Part shown: one piece after another, positions 26,259 through 34,981 of the stretch
How positions within the stretch are numbered: position 1 is the first letter of the stretch
Layout: each line of letters opens with the position of its first letter
NCBI GenBank assembly: GCA_022766165.1
Contig: QYLO01000024.1
Location: forward strand, 1-42,968
Source of the DNA: Candidatus Electrothrix gigas
Lineage (GTDB): Bacteria > Desulfobacterota > Desulfobulbia > Desulfobulbales > Desulfobulbaceae
Reading direction: 5' to 3'
Length of the DNA: 42,968 nucleotides
Notes under the pieces: generated by a model
Databases searched by the model: none
Seen by the model: the letters and a program-made list of their open reading frames with translations, nothing else
Told to the model about the DNA's origin: nothing
Made by a program: the position numbers and the translations under genes

Positions 26259-26267
26259 TGTTATAAT
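26259..26267 (+). promoter_or_regulatory. Extended -10 promoter before dnaG
   Basis: TGTTATAAT forms an ideal extended -10 element, 145 bp before dnaG. No good -35 is found at 17 bp; extended -10 promoters do not require one. Confidence 0.5.
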
Positions 26268-26411
26268 AACAAGAAAAAAAGGGCCAAGAGATATCGACAA
26301 ATATTCTTAGCATGATTACTTTATATTTTGTGGTCTACTTTTCAGTAGGCAGGATAGAAAGGTCGCTGGGAAAGAATGTACAGTTCATTTGACTGGTAAA
26401 AAGAGGGTGTT

Positions 26412-28343
26412 ATGTCAAGCATGAGGGCCTGGGAAGAAGTTAAAAACAGAGTTCGAGAAGTTGCGGACATTGTCCAGGTGATTAGTGAGCATGTACAACT
26501 GAAAAAAGCCGGAAATGCCTTTACAGGTCTTTGCCCCTTTCACGGTGAAAAAACACCATCTTTTTCTGTGAATCCGCAAGGGCAGTTTTTTCACTGCTTT
26601 GGCTGTCAAGAGTCAGGAGATGTCTTTTCTTTTATGATGAAATATCATCATCTGACATTCCCAGAGGCACTCAAAGACCTAGCCCAGCGGTATCAAATTG
26701 ACCTTCCTCAACGTAACCTGAGTCATGCCGAACGAGAACGCATGCAGCAACGAGAACTGCTCTATCAGGTGAATCAGCAGGCAGCTCAAATCTTTCATAA
26801 GACCCTTGTCTCGTCGTCCAAAGCGCAGGCGGCTCGGCAATATCTGCAAAAACGGGGTGTGCCACAGGAGGCTGTGGAAAAATATCAACTGGGCTATACA
26901 CCTGGCCCGGAAAACGGCGGGTGGCAGTTCCTTATTTCACATCTGCAAAAAAAGAAATTTTCTGTAGACGCCATTGAGCAGGCAGGGCTTGCCGTACAAA
27001 AGACCCAGGGGCGATACTATGATCGCTTTCGGGATCGTGTTCTTTTTCCGATCTATGACATGAGTGGGCGGGAGGTGGCCTTTGGTGGCCGTATCCTTGG
27101 GCAGGGAAAACCTAAGTATATGAACTCGCCAGAGAGTATGGTCTTTTCCAAAGGAGAACTCCTTTTTGGGCTATATCAGCATCGTCAGGCGATTCGCTCT
27201 TCTCGGCGTGCCATTGTGGTGGAAGGAAATTTTGATCTCTTGTTGTTGGCAATTCACGGGATTGAGAACGTGGTTGCGCCGCTGGGAACAGCCCTTACCC
27301 GTGAGCATATCACCTCGTTACGCCGATACTGTGATGAGGTGATCCTTCTTTTTGATGGAGATTCTGCTGGACTTCGTGCGGCCCGACGCTCAATACCGTT
27401 TTTTCTCAGTGAGCAGCTTGATGTGAGGGTAGCCTTGCTGCCAACAGGGCATGATCCTGATACCTTGATCAGGGAACAAGGAGCGGCAGCAGTGCAAGCC
27501 TTGGTGGAAGCTGCTGACCCTCTTACGGAGTTTGTTTTTTCCGTTCTTCAAGAGGAACACGGCCTGACACTGTCTGGTAAAAATCGGATTGTAGCAGAGT
27601 TGGCAGAGTTGGTGAAACAGGCTACTTGTGCGGATCAGCAGGAGCTTATGGCTGCGCATTTTGCAGAACAACTTGGAATTTCTCCCCAACGTTTTATACC
27701 TGAAAAACAGCATGCCAAGCTTGTTCAAGTTCCTGTACCGCCTGTGTCGTCTGTGCCGTCGTGTACTGCACAATATGCACCATCTCATATATCTGGTACC
27801 CAGAGTACCCTTGGTTTTCCTACCCCATCTGATGAGGAATGGCGGTGGGAGAAGACTTTAGGAGAGTACGAAGAAAACATCTCTTTACGGGAACTTCCTA
27901 AAAAGCAGCAGCAGTTACTGAAGTTTTTATTGTTTTACCCAGAGGTCTTGTCAGATTTACCCAAAGGAGTCATGAGAGAAGCGTTCGGTGAATCGCCTGT
28001 CCTAGGAATTGTTGAGGCGATGGAGCAACTTGCTGCTACTGGCAATGTTACCCCGGAAAAGTTGCTTTCAGTTGTCACAGTAGACTCTGATCGCCAGTAT
28101 ATTGTCGAGTTGTTGAGCAGGGATGGTGGAAACCCGCTTGCTGAGGAAGATGATGCAATGCAGGGGCATAAGCTTTGTGATGAGTTGCTTGTCTGGCTCG
28201 AAAGGGAAAAAATGCAGAAAAAGAGAGCTGACTTGCAGGCTAGGATTACTTCGGCTCAGGAGACAAAAAATTCAGAGTTGGTTGATACACTAACAAGGGA
28301 AACAAGGGAGTTATTCGGAATACGAAGGGAAACTGGAACATGA
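26412..28343 (+). CDS. dnaG: DNA primase
   Basis: Synthesises RNA primers for DNA replication. The 643-residue protein has the N-terminal zinc finger (CPFHGEKTPSF and CFGC, about residues 41-65), the RNA polymerase core with RVLFPIYDMSGREVAFGGR, and a TOPRIM fold with VVEGNFDLL and LFDGDSAGLRAARRSI supplying acidic metal ligands. The C-terminal third (about 440-643) is low-conservation and should bind the DnaB helicase. Length is normal for DnaG. It precedes rpoD and dprA on the same strand, a primase-sigma order that recalls the macromolecular synthesis operon, though 405 bp separate it from rpoD. Confidence 0.96.
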   Translation: MSSMRAWEEVKNRVREVADIVQVISEHVQLKKAGNAFTGLCPFHGEKTPSFSVNPQGQFFHCFGCQESGDVFSFMMKYHHLTFPEALKDLAQRYQIDLPQRNLSHAERERMQQRELLYQVNQQAAQIFHKTLVSSSKAQAARQYLQKRGVPQEAVEKYQLGYTPGPENGGWQFLISHLQKKKFSVDAIEQAGLAVQKTQGRYYDRFRDRVLFPIYDMSGREVAFGGRILGQGKPKYMNSPESMVFSKGELLFGLYQHRQAIRSSRRAIVVEGNFDLLLLAIHGIENVVAPLGTALTREHITSLRRYCDEVILLFDGDSAGLRAARRSIPFFLSEQLDVRVALLPTGHDPDTLIREQGAAAVQALVEAADPLTEFVFSVLQEEHGLTLSGKNRIVAELAELVKQATCADQQELMAAHFAEQLGISPQRFIPEKQHAKLVQVPVPPVSSVPSCTAQYAPSHISGTQSTLGFPTPSDEEWRWEKTLGEYEENISLRELPKKQQQLLKFLLFYPEVLSDLPKGVMREAFGESPVLGIVEAMEQLAATGNVTPEKLLSVVTVDSDRQYIVELLSRDGGNPLAEEDDAMQGHKLCDELLVWLEREKMQKKRADLQARITSAQETKNSELVDTLTRETRELFGIRRETGT

Positions 28344-28748
28344 GAAAGAAGAGAAAAGTTGAACTTGTGCTACGCTGTAAGCTTAAAAAGAAAATTTTCT
28401 TTTAAGATAAAAAGAGAGCCATACAAAACGATAATATTAGATAATTATTTGAAAATATATTCTATTCATTTATCCCTTATTGATAAAGATGTCCTTTTTT
28501 AGGAGCAAATGAGAGAAAAAAGCTTGGCTTTATGTAAAAAAAACTGTACAAGAGGTGTAGAAAATTGTACATTGCAGGATAAGACAAAGAAGTACAGTTT
28601 GTTTTGTATGAAAAGTTGAGTATATTTTGTGGTTGAAAATTTATAGCTTCAGGTCGGAATGAAAAAAAAAGCCGTTTGCCTGAGTCCACGGGGAGAGGGC
28701 TTTGTTTAAGCAATTTCGGTTTTTTGATGATACGGAGGAGGTATCTAC
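28344..28748. other. AT-rich spacer between dnaG and rpoD
   Basis: 405 bp without a gene. It holds a near-palindrome at 28382-28406, an inverted repeat AAACTGTAC/GTACAGTTT (28541-28549 and 28592-28600) and a strong GGAGGAGG ribosome binding site just before rpoD. A promoter for rpoD is expected but I cannot assign one with confidence. Confidence 0.6.
28382..28406. other. AT-rich near-palindrome, possible dnaG terminator
   Basis: CTTAAAAAGAAAA followed by TTTTCTTTTAAG can fold back with one bulged base, 39 bp after the dnaG stop. The lack of GC pairs makes it a weak terminator at best. Confidence 0.4.
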
Positions 28749-30254
28749 GTGAAGAACCAGACTGAACAGTCTTCAGAGACTTATGAGGAAGAGGAAGCCA
28801 GTTTGTCGATTGTTAAATGTCGAAAAAAGAGTAACGATGCGACAGAAGATGCTCATCGGGAGACGTACAGCACCGATCCTATGAATATCTATCTTCGTGA
28901 GATGGGCAGTCTTGATTTACTCAGCTATGAGGAAGAGATAAAGCTTGCTCAAAAACTGGAAGATGGAGAGTCCAGAATTCAAAATGCTGTTCTGCGACTG
29001 ACGCTGGGGCTGAATAGCTTGAACGGTTTAAAAGAGGGGTTGGAAAGGGGGAATATGCGCATCGGCTCTGTTCTTAACGGGATATCCGATAGCGATGAAA
29101 AACAGTTGGCCGCTTGCCGGACGTCGTTTCTGGAGTGCATAGAAGAGGCAAACCAGCTCAATCAACAGCGAGTACGTCTGTTTCAGGAGTTGAAACAACA
29201 AGACGACCCCCAACAGGAGGAAAAGCTGTGGCAGGAGATTCGGGATATTGGCTTACAAGTTGTTGCCTTATTTAAGACCTACCGAATCGGTTCTAAAAAG
29301 CTTCTTTCAACGGTCAAGGCTGTTGAGGAGTTTAATCAAAAGGTCAGAAAGGTTCGCATACAAGCAGAAAGAGAATCCTTACTTGCTACGCATAACGGCG
29401 AAGAACAACAGCAAGAAATAGCCAAAAAGCAGCAACAGGTTATCTTAGAGTTAGCTGAAATTATTGGTATTGACAGCACAGGCTTTGATGAACTTTTCAA
29501 AGAGATAAAAAGAGGAAAAGAGACTGTCAGAGAGGCAAAAAAGACCCTTGTTCGAGCGAATCTTCGACTGGTTATCTCTATTTCTAAGAAGTTTCTCAAT
29601 CGTGGTATGTTACTTCCAGATCTTATTCAGGAAGGTAATATTGGCCTGATGAAGGCTGTGGAAAAATACGATTATAACCGAGGGTATAAGTTTTCTACCT
29701 ATGCGACTTGGTGGATACGGCAGTCAATTAATCGCGGTATAGCAGATCAGGGCAGGACAATCAGACTGCCAGTACATATGATTGAAGCGATTAACAGGAT
29801 GCTTCGTTTTGCCCGTGATTTTCAGCGCATAGAGAGCAGAGAGCCAAGCCTGGAAGAGATGGCAGAACAGTTAGATACCGATGTAGAGTATGTTCATTCA
29901 GCTCTCAAGACAGCACGTGATGCGATTTCACTGGATGCGCCTGTGGGTGATGAAGAAGACACCATGCTCAGTGATTTTATTGTTGATGAAATCAATCCAG
30001 GACCCCAGGAATTTTCTATCACGGAAAGCCTGAAACGTTGTCTTGCAAAGGTAATGGGTGAGTTGACTGAACGGGAAGAGCAGGTACTTCGCATGCGATA
30101 TGGCATTGAAGTTGGCTGCGACCACACCTTGGAAGAGGTAGGGCAGCGATTTGATGTAACTCGGGAGAGGATTCGGCAAATTGAGGCGCAGGCTATCAAG
30201 AAGTTGCGTCATCCTACGAGAAGCAAGTATTTAGAATCTTTTATTTTTGATTAA
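28749..30254 (+). CDS. rpoD: Primary RNA polymerase sigma factor RpoD
   Basis: Directs RNA polymerase to housekeeping promoters. The start is a GTG behind GGAGGAGG. The 501-residue product is shorter than the about 613 residues of E. coli RpoD: the N-terminal region 1.1 is missing or very short and the non-conserved insert is reduced. Region 1.2 is near [19 protein letters not shown], region 2 includes [17 protein letters not shown] and [19 protein letters not shown], and region 4.2 ends with [20 protein letters not shown]. It sits between dnaG and dprA. Confidence 0.95.
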   Translation: MKNQTEQSSETYEEEEASLSIVKCRKKSNDATEDAHRETYSTDPMNIYLREMGSLDLLSYEEEIKLAQKLEDGESRIQNAVLRLTLGLNSLNGLKEGLERGNMRIGSVLNGISDSDEKQLAACRTSFLECIEEANQLNQQRVRLFQELKQQDDPQQEEKLWQEIRDIGLQVVALFKTYRIGSKKLLSTVKAVEEFNQKVRKVRIQAERESLLATHNGEEQQQEIAKKQQQVILELAEIIGIDSTGFDELFKEIKRGKETVREAKKTLVRANLRLVISISKKFLNRGMLLPDLIQEGNIGLMKAVEKYDYNRGYKFSTYATWWIRQSINRGIADQGRTIRLPVHMIEAINRMLRFARDFQRIESREPSLEEMAEQLDTDVEYVHSALKTARDAISLDAPVGDEEDTMLSDFIVDEINPGPQEFSITESLKRCLAKVMGELTEREEQVLRMRYGIEVGCDHTLEEVGQRFDVTRERIRQIEAQAIKKLRHPTRSKYLESFIFD

Positions 30255-30294
30255 TCTATAAACTTGTATAGTTTGTAATTTGTTCAATTCTTGA

Positions 30295-31500
30295 ATGACG
30301 GAACGTGATGATATCCTAGACTGGCTGGCACTGACTGCTTTGCCCGGTCTGGGCTGCATCCTGATCCGTCGCCTTCTCACTGCCTTTGGTACACCAGCTC
30401 AGGTCTTGGTAGCTGGCAAGGCCGTTGCTAGAGTAGCGGGCGTTGGAAGGAGTATAGTAGAGCTTTTTTCTACTCCTTCCCGCTTGGATAAGGCCCGTTT
30501 ATGGGCTGAGAGGGAATACAGGCGAGTGTGTGCGGCAAACATTCAGCTTCTCTGCTGTGATGATCCCTTATTTCCGTCTCTTCTGCTGAATATTCACGAT
30601 GTTCCCATTCTTCTTTACTGCTTAGGCGATCTTGACTGCCTGCGGCTTCCAGCAGTGGCAATTGTAGGCTCCAGAACTCCTACAGAGTACGGAAAAGATG
30701 TCAGTGCGGAGCTTGCCCAGCAGCTTGTTGGCAAGGGGCTTGCCGTGGTCAGTGGACTTGCCAAGGGGATTGATGGACAGGCCCATATCGGTGCGCTTAA
30801 GGCAAATGGCAAGACAGTAGCCGTACTTGGTTGCGGACTGGATGTTGTGTATCCTCAAAAACATACTGGCTTATATCGGCAGATAGGTGAGCAGGGATTA
30901 CTTGTCAGTGAATATCGTCTTGGCACACCACCCGAGGGATTTCGTTTTCCAGCTCGGAATCGGATCGTCAGTGGTCTTTCATTGGGCGTTGTCATTGTTG
31001 AGGCTGCGATTCGCTCTGGTGCGTTGATTACAGCTCGGCTTGCGCTGGAACAGAACCGGGAAGTATTTGCCGTACCCGGGCGCATTGATTCAAGTAAAAG
31101 TAAGGGACCGCATAATTTGCTGCGACAAGGTGCTACGTTAGTTCAATCTGTTGACGATATTCTTATAGAATTACCTCCTTTATCGCCGTCATCCTATGTG
31201 ATACCAAGGAGATTATCCCCTGATCGGAATAATTGGAATAATCGGAATGACCGTAATATTTGTAATACCCGACCTGTTGTTCCGCAGGATACCTTGAACG
31301 AACTTTCTCAACTTCCTGATGATCTTTCAGTAGCTGAAAAAGACCTGATGGCAGCTATGAAAAGCACTTCAATAGATATTGAGCAGCTTTCCGAGATCAC
31401 TGCTCTGCCTCTCAACACCCTCCATCCCCTCCTGCTTGGTCTTGAGTTACGTGGTTTGATTCAGCAGTTACCAGGACAGCAATATGTTCGAGTTGCATAG
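30295..31500 (+). CDS. dprA: DNA-processing protein DprA
   Basis: Binds incoming single-stranded DNA and loads RecA during natural transformation. The 401-residue protein has an N-terminal helix-hairpin-helix-like part (about 1-75), the Rossmann-type DprA core with VGSRTPTEYG, VVSGLAKGIDGQAHIGAL, LGCGLDVVYP and FPARNRIVSGLS, and a C-terminal winged helix (about 335-401). The linker between core and winged helix is unusually Asn/Arg-rich because of a 9-bp repeat. It follows rpoD by 40 bp. With a type IV pilus operon in the same window, natural competence is possible but not demonstrated. Confidence 0.93.
   Translation: MTERDDILDWLALTALPGLGCILIRRLLTAFGTPAQVLVAGKAVARVAGVGRSIVELFSTPSRLDKARLWAEREYRRVCAANIQLLCCDDPLFPSLLLNIHDVPILLYCLGDLDCLRLPAVAIVGSRTPTEYGKDVSAELAQQLVGKGLAVVSGLAKGIDGQAHIGALKANGKTVAVLGCGLDVVYPQKHTGLYRQIGEQGLLVSEYRLGTPPEGFRFPARNRIVSGLSLGVVIVEAAIRSGALITARLALEQNREVFAVPGRIDSSKSKGPHNLLRQGATLVQSVDDILIELPPLSPSSYVIPRRLSPDRNNWNNRNDRNICNTRPVVPQDTLNELSQLPDDLSVAEKDLMAAMKSTSIDIEQLSEITALPLNTLHPLLLGLELRGLIQQLPGQQYVRVA
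31225..31269 (+). repeat. Imperfect 9-bp minisatellite inside dprA
   Basis: Five 9-bp units (CGGAATAAT, TGGAATAAT, CGGAATGAC and two more diverged) encode RNN-WNN-RND-RNI-CNT. Because the unit is a multiple of three, copy-number change would lengthen the linker without breaking the frame. Confidence 0.75.
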
Positions 31501-31617
31501 CAATTATTTGTATTATTTTGTACAGTATGATATTTTTTAATGAAGTCTTATGGATAATTTTCTTCAGGCATTTTGTGATTTTTGCCAGACTATCAACTTT
31601 ACCTAGAGGATATCTTT

Positions 31618-32412
31618 ATGTATTATTTTACACTGCGGACCGTCACCCTGTTGACCGTCTTTATGATTATAGCTTTTGTCCCGCATGTACAGGCTGTTGA
31701 AAGTATAAGTATGTCTGAGTTGGTGAACAGGGCTGGAATGCAACGTATGTTGTCACAGCGAATCGCCAAAGCCTATTTTTACTCTGGTAATAATATTTCT
31801 GTTCAAGAAAATACACTGCAAATGAAGATGGCCTTGGAACGATTTACCAGAAATCATGCCCTGTTAAAGGCAAACGTGCAGGACAGTAAAACAAAGGAAC
31901 TGCTCTCTGTTGTTGAAAGTACTTTTTCTGAATACCGTGATTTGATCAAAAAAAACTATAGTAAGGAAAATGCTACTCGTGTGTTAAAGTTAAGTGATAC
32001 CTTATTAGAGGTTTCTCACTCAGTTGTTCTTAATCTAGAAAAAGTGAGTGGTAGCAGCATTGATCATATTATTAATACGTCAGGTAAACAACGTATGCTT
32101 TCACAGCAGGTTGCAAAGTTTTATATTGCCTACCAGGCTGGATTTCGTGATGACAAAAATATTCATAACCTAAAGAAATCTATTGAAGAATTTCAATCTG
32201 GATTAAAGAAGCTGATGGAGGAAGAAAGGAATAACAGGGAAATAAAAAGTTTGCTTGATAAAATAGAAAAAGAGTGGAATAGAATCTCACCGTATTTTCT
32301 CAAAATCCGGGAAGGAGGATTGCCACTTATGGTTTTAATGGCAACCGATGAAATGACAAAGCTTTCAGATCGAGTGACCAAATTGTATGTTGAAGAAATT
32401 GCTAGTAAATAG
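31618..32412 (+). CDS. Secreted protein with two PilJ-type sensory domains
   Basis: A 264-residue protein. The ATG at 31618 follows GAGGA; an in-frame start 36 bp upstream lacks a signal. A signal peptide (residues about 1-26) precedes two copies of the type IV pili methyl-accepting-transducer N-terminal (PilJ) domain, marked by GMQRMLSQRIAKAYF and GKQRMLSQQVAKFYI. In pilus chemoreceptors this domain is the periplasmic sensor, but here no transmembrane helix, HAMP or signalling domain follows. It may therefore be a free periplasmic binding protein. A small gap separates it from dprA. Confidence 0.8.
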   Translation: MYYFTLRTVTLLTVFMIIAFVPHVQAVESISMSELVNRAGMQRMLSQRIAKAYFYSGNNISVQENTLQMKMALERFTRNHALLKANVQDSKTKELLSVVESTFSEYRDLIKKNYSKENATRVLKLSDTLLEVSHSVVLNLEKVSGSSIDHIINTSGKQRMLSQQVAKFYIAYQAGFRDDKNIHNLKKSIEEFQSGLKKLMEEERNNREIKSLLDKIEKEWNRISPYFLKIREGGLPLMVLMATDEMTKLSDRVTKLYVEEIASK

Positions 32413-32588
32413 CTTTAGCATGTCTATTTCTCATTTCATCCCTGAAGAACAGAATGTAGAAGAAAGGCTCTGAAGAGTTGCTGTTGTAAAGGGTATGTAG
32501 TATGTAGGTTGCAAGACTGGCTGTCCAGTGAGTGATGAGTGACAATCAGGGAAAAGATGAGATAAAAAAGAGATAGAGAACAGTACCT

Positions 32589-33623
32589 ATGAAATATTCC
32601 CGTGTCTGCCTTCACAGCTTTGGTTATGAGTTGCCGCCTCATGTTGTCACCTCAGCTGATCTTGAGCAGCAACTTTCATCAGTCTATAAACGGCTGAAAC
32701 TGCCAGAAGGTCGTCTTGAGTTGATGAGTGGTATTCGTAGTCGACGCTTTTGGCATCCAGAAACCCAACCCAGTGCAGGGGCAATTCTTGCCGGACGCAA
32801 GGCCCTTATTGCCTCTGGCCTAACAGGCTCTGATATTGATTTTATGGTGTTTACTTCAGTAAGCAGAGACATGATGGAGCCTGCTACGGCATCTTTTGTT
32901 CATCATGGCTTGGGGCTGGGCAGCCGTTGTCAGATATTTGATATTTCCAATGCCTGTCTTGGTTTTCTCAACGGTATGCTTATGTTGGCAAATATGATCG
33001 AACTGGGACAGGTTCGCTATGGTCTTATTGTGGCCTCTGAAACGGCTGAGGATTTAGTCTGCTCAACGATTGAAAAGTTGCAGGAAGATGAAACCCTAAC
33101 ACGCAAGAGCATTAAGCCAGCCTTTGCCTCCCTGACCATTGGTTCTGGGGCGGTTGCCCTGATTATGGGTTCAAAAAAGATGCAGGACACAGGGCATCGC
33201 CTCATTGGCGGCTCGTGGCGAGCCAACACCCGGCATAATGAACTCTGTCACGGAGGACAGGTTGGGGGTGAAGGCACCTTGATGACCACGGATTCGGAAC
33301 TGTTAATGGAAAAAGGGATTGAAACAGCAGGGTTATGCTGGCAGGATTTCCAAAAGGAAACAGGCTGGCAAAAGAAAAAAATTGATCGCTTCTTTTGTCA
33401 TCAGGTTGGTCAGGTCCATGCACGCAAGCTCTTTTCCAGTCTTGAGCTTGATCCTGAACGGAATTTTGAAACCCTGGAAGTTTTGGGGAATGTTGGCTCG
33501 GTATCCGCACCTATTACTATGGCTATGGGTATTGAAAAAGAAAAGCTGAAACAGGGGCAGCGAGGTGCTTTGCTGGGAATCGGTTCAGGAATTAATTCGA
33601 TAATGCTGGGGATTGAGTGGTAA
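32589..33623 (+). CDS. oleA: OleA-like 3-oxoacyl-(ACP/CoA) synthase III
   Basis: Condenses two fatty acyl thioesters head-to-head in long-chain olefin biosynthesis. The 344-residue thiolase-fold protein has the nucleophile in SNACLGFLNG, His in FFCHQVGQVHAR and Asn in LGNVGSVSAP, the Cys-His-Asn triad shared with FabH. MSGIRSRRFW and the absence of ACP-synthase hallmarks, and especially the hydrolase gene directly downstream, favour OleA over FabH. The stop codon overlaps the next start by one base (TAATG). Confidence 0.8.
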   Translation: MKYSRVCLHSFGYELPPHVVTSADLEQQLSSVYKRLKLPEGRLELMSGIRSRRFWHPETQPSAGAILAGRKALIASGLTGSDIDFMVFTSVSRDMMEPATASFVHHGLGLGSRCQIFDISNACLGFLNGMLMLANMIELGQVRYGLIVASETAEDLVCSTIEKLQEDETLTRKSIKPAFASLTIGSGAVALIMGSKKMQDTGHRLIGGSWRANTRHNELCHGGQVGGEGTLMTTDSELLMEKGIETAGLCWQDFQKETGWQKKKIDRFFCHQVGQVHARKLFSSLELDPERNFETLEVLGNVGSVSAPITMAMGIEKEKLKQGQRGALLGIGSGINSIMLGIEW

Positions 33624-34564
33624 TGACTCACTTAACGGATCAATCTGCCACCAGCCTTTTTGAATACCCCTTTACGCCAAAAAACTTCCGACTTGCTGAC
33701 GGCCATCAGCTGTCCTATCTTGATGAGGGCGACGGCCCAACTGTAGTCATGGCCCACGGCAATCCTTCCTGGTCGTATCTGTACCGCAATCTGGTGACTG
33801 CGTTAAAGGCCGATTACCGTTGTCTGGTACCGGATCATCTGGGTTGTGGTTTTTCTGAGAAGCCGCAAGACTATCCCTACCGGCTTCAGAATCATATTGA
33901 TAACTTTACGGCCTTGCTGGATTATCTGGAGATTGAACGCTGTGTTCTGGTGGTGCATGACTGGGGCGGAGCCATCGGAATGAGCTGGGCTGGACAGCAT
34001 CCTGAGCGGGTTGCTGGCTTAGTTGTCCTCAATACAGCGGCCTTTCACTCTCATCTCATTCCTCAACGGATCGCCGTATGCCGCTGGCCCTTATTGGGTT
34101 CTCTCCTTGTGCGGGGACTAAATGGCTTTGCTCTGCCTGCCACCTTTATGGCTGTAAACAAAAAAATGCAGCCTGAAGTACGAGCAGGTTTTCTTGCGCC
34201 CTATGATAGCTGGGTCAATCGGGTGGCGGTTCATCGTTTTGTGCAAGATATTCCCTTGCAGTCGAGTCACCCTTCCTGGGAAACCTTAAGCCGAGTGGAG
34301 GCGTCTCTTGGCCAGCTTGAGGATAAGCCCATGTTGATCTGCTGGGGCGGAAAAGATTTTTGCTTTCATGATACGTTTTACGCAGAATGGCAGCAACGTT
34401 TTCCCAAGGCCCAAAGTCATTACTTTCCAAAAGCAGGTCATTATGTGCTGGAAGATGCCTTGCCAGAGGTGCTGAAGCTGCTTCAGCCCTTTCTTGCTAG
34501 GAGCATAGGGGCAGAAGTAGAAGCAACACACTCTGAGACGACTGAGCAGTCAGCAGAGTGTTAA
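33623..34564 (+). CDS. oleB: OleB-like alpha/beta hydrolase (beta-lactone decarboxylase)
   Basis: A 313-residue alpha/beta-hydrolase of the haloalkane-dehalogenase superfamily. It has the oxyanion HGNPSWSYLYRN, the nucleophile Asp in VVHDWGGAIG and a late histidine in AGHYVLED. In the ole pathway OleB converts a beta-lactone to a cis-olefin. The start overlaps the oleA stop, so the genes are translationally coupled. The usual oleC ligase and oleD reductase do not follow: the next gene is on the opposite strand and its stop overlaps the oleB stop. A haloalkane dehalogenase is the alternative. Confidence 0.75.
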   Translation: MTHLTDQSATSLFEYPFTPKNFRLADGHQLSYLDEGDGPTVVMAHGNPSWSYLYRNLVTALKADYRCLVPDHLGCGFSEKPQDYPYRLQNHIDNFTALLDYLEIERCVLVVHDWGGAIGMSWAGQHPERVAGLVVLNTAAFHSHLIPQRIAVCRWPLLGSLLVRGLNGFALPATFMAVNKKMQPEVRAGFLAPYDSWVNRVAVHRFVQDIPLQSSHPSWETLSRVEASLGQLEDKPMLICWGGKDFCFHDTFYAEWQQRFPKAQSHYFPKAGHYVLEDALPEVLKLLQPFLARSIGAEVEATHSETTEQSAEC

Positions 34565-34962
34565 AATTTTTTAAAAAAACCACTTCCATCTCCTAACTTT
34601 ACCTCTTGTTCCTCTTGAGGAGTCGGCCTTGTCACCTCTGGCCAGATTCCTGGTTGCGGCTCAACACCCTCTAAGGCAGCCGCTGGTGGATGAGCATCGT
34701 TTATAACCGGAACTCGACGAATTTCATGCCCCTTTACCTCATAACATAACTCTATGGGAATGTCGTTCGGGTCAAAGGAGTACACAGAGTGAATAAACTC
34801 GTGTTCAATCATATCAGAGCAGGCAAAGCCAGCTGCCTCTAATCTGTCTTTTAATGCCCAAACCTCCTCCTTAGAATTCATCTCAAAGGCAAGATGATCA
34901 AAGGCAAGCGGGCCGGAAAACGGCTGCCCGTGTACTTTTCTCTTTATAGGTTCAGCTGGCAC
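34561..34962 (-). CDS. Short VOC-family (glyoxalase/dioxygenase-like) protein
   Basis: A 133-residue frame beginning with a GTG, 19 bp after livM, with a weak ribosome binding site. It has FDHLAFEMNSKEEVWALKDRLEAAG and, further on, IELCYEV, both of which fit one metal-binding half of a vicinal oxygen chelate fold. Full VOC proteins have a pair of such modules; the N-terminal one seems absent, so this may be truncated or dimer-dependent. Its stop overlaps the convergent oleB stop. Confidence 0.6.
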   Translation of the reverse strand: MPAEPIKRKVHGQPFSGPLAFDHLAFEMNSKEEVWALKDRLEAAGFACSDMIEHEFIHSVYSFDPNDIPIELCYEVKGHEIRRVPVINDAHPPAAALEGVEPQPGIWPEVTRPTPQEEQEVKLGDGSGFFKKF

Positions 34963-34981
34963 TGGTTCCGTACAATTATCA

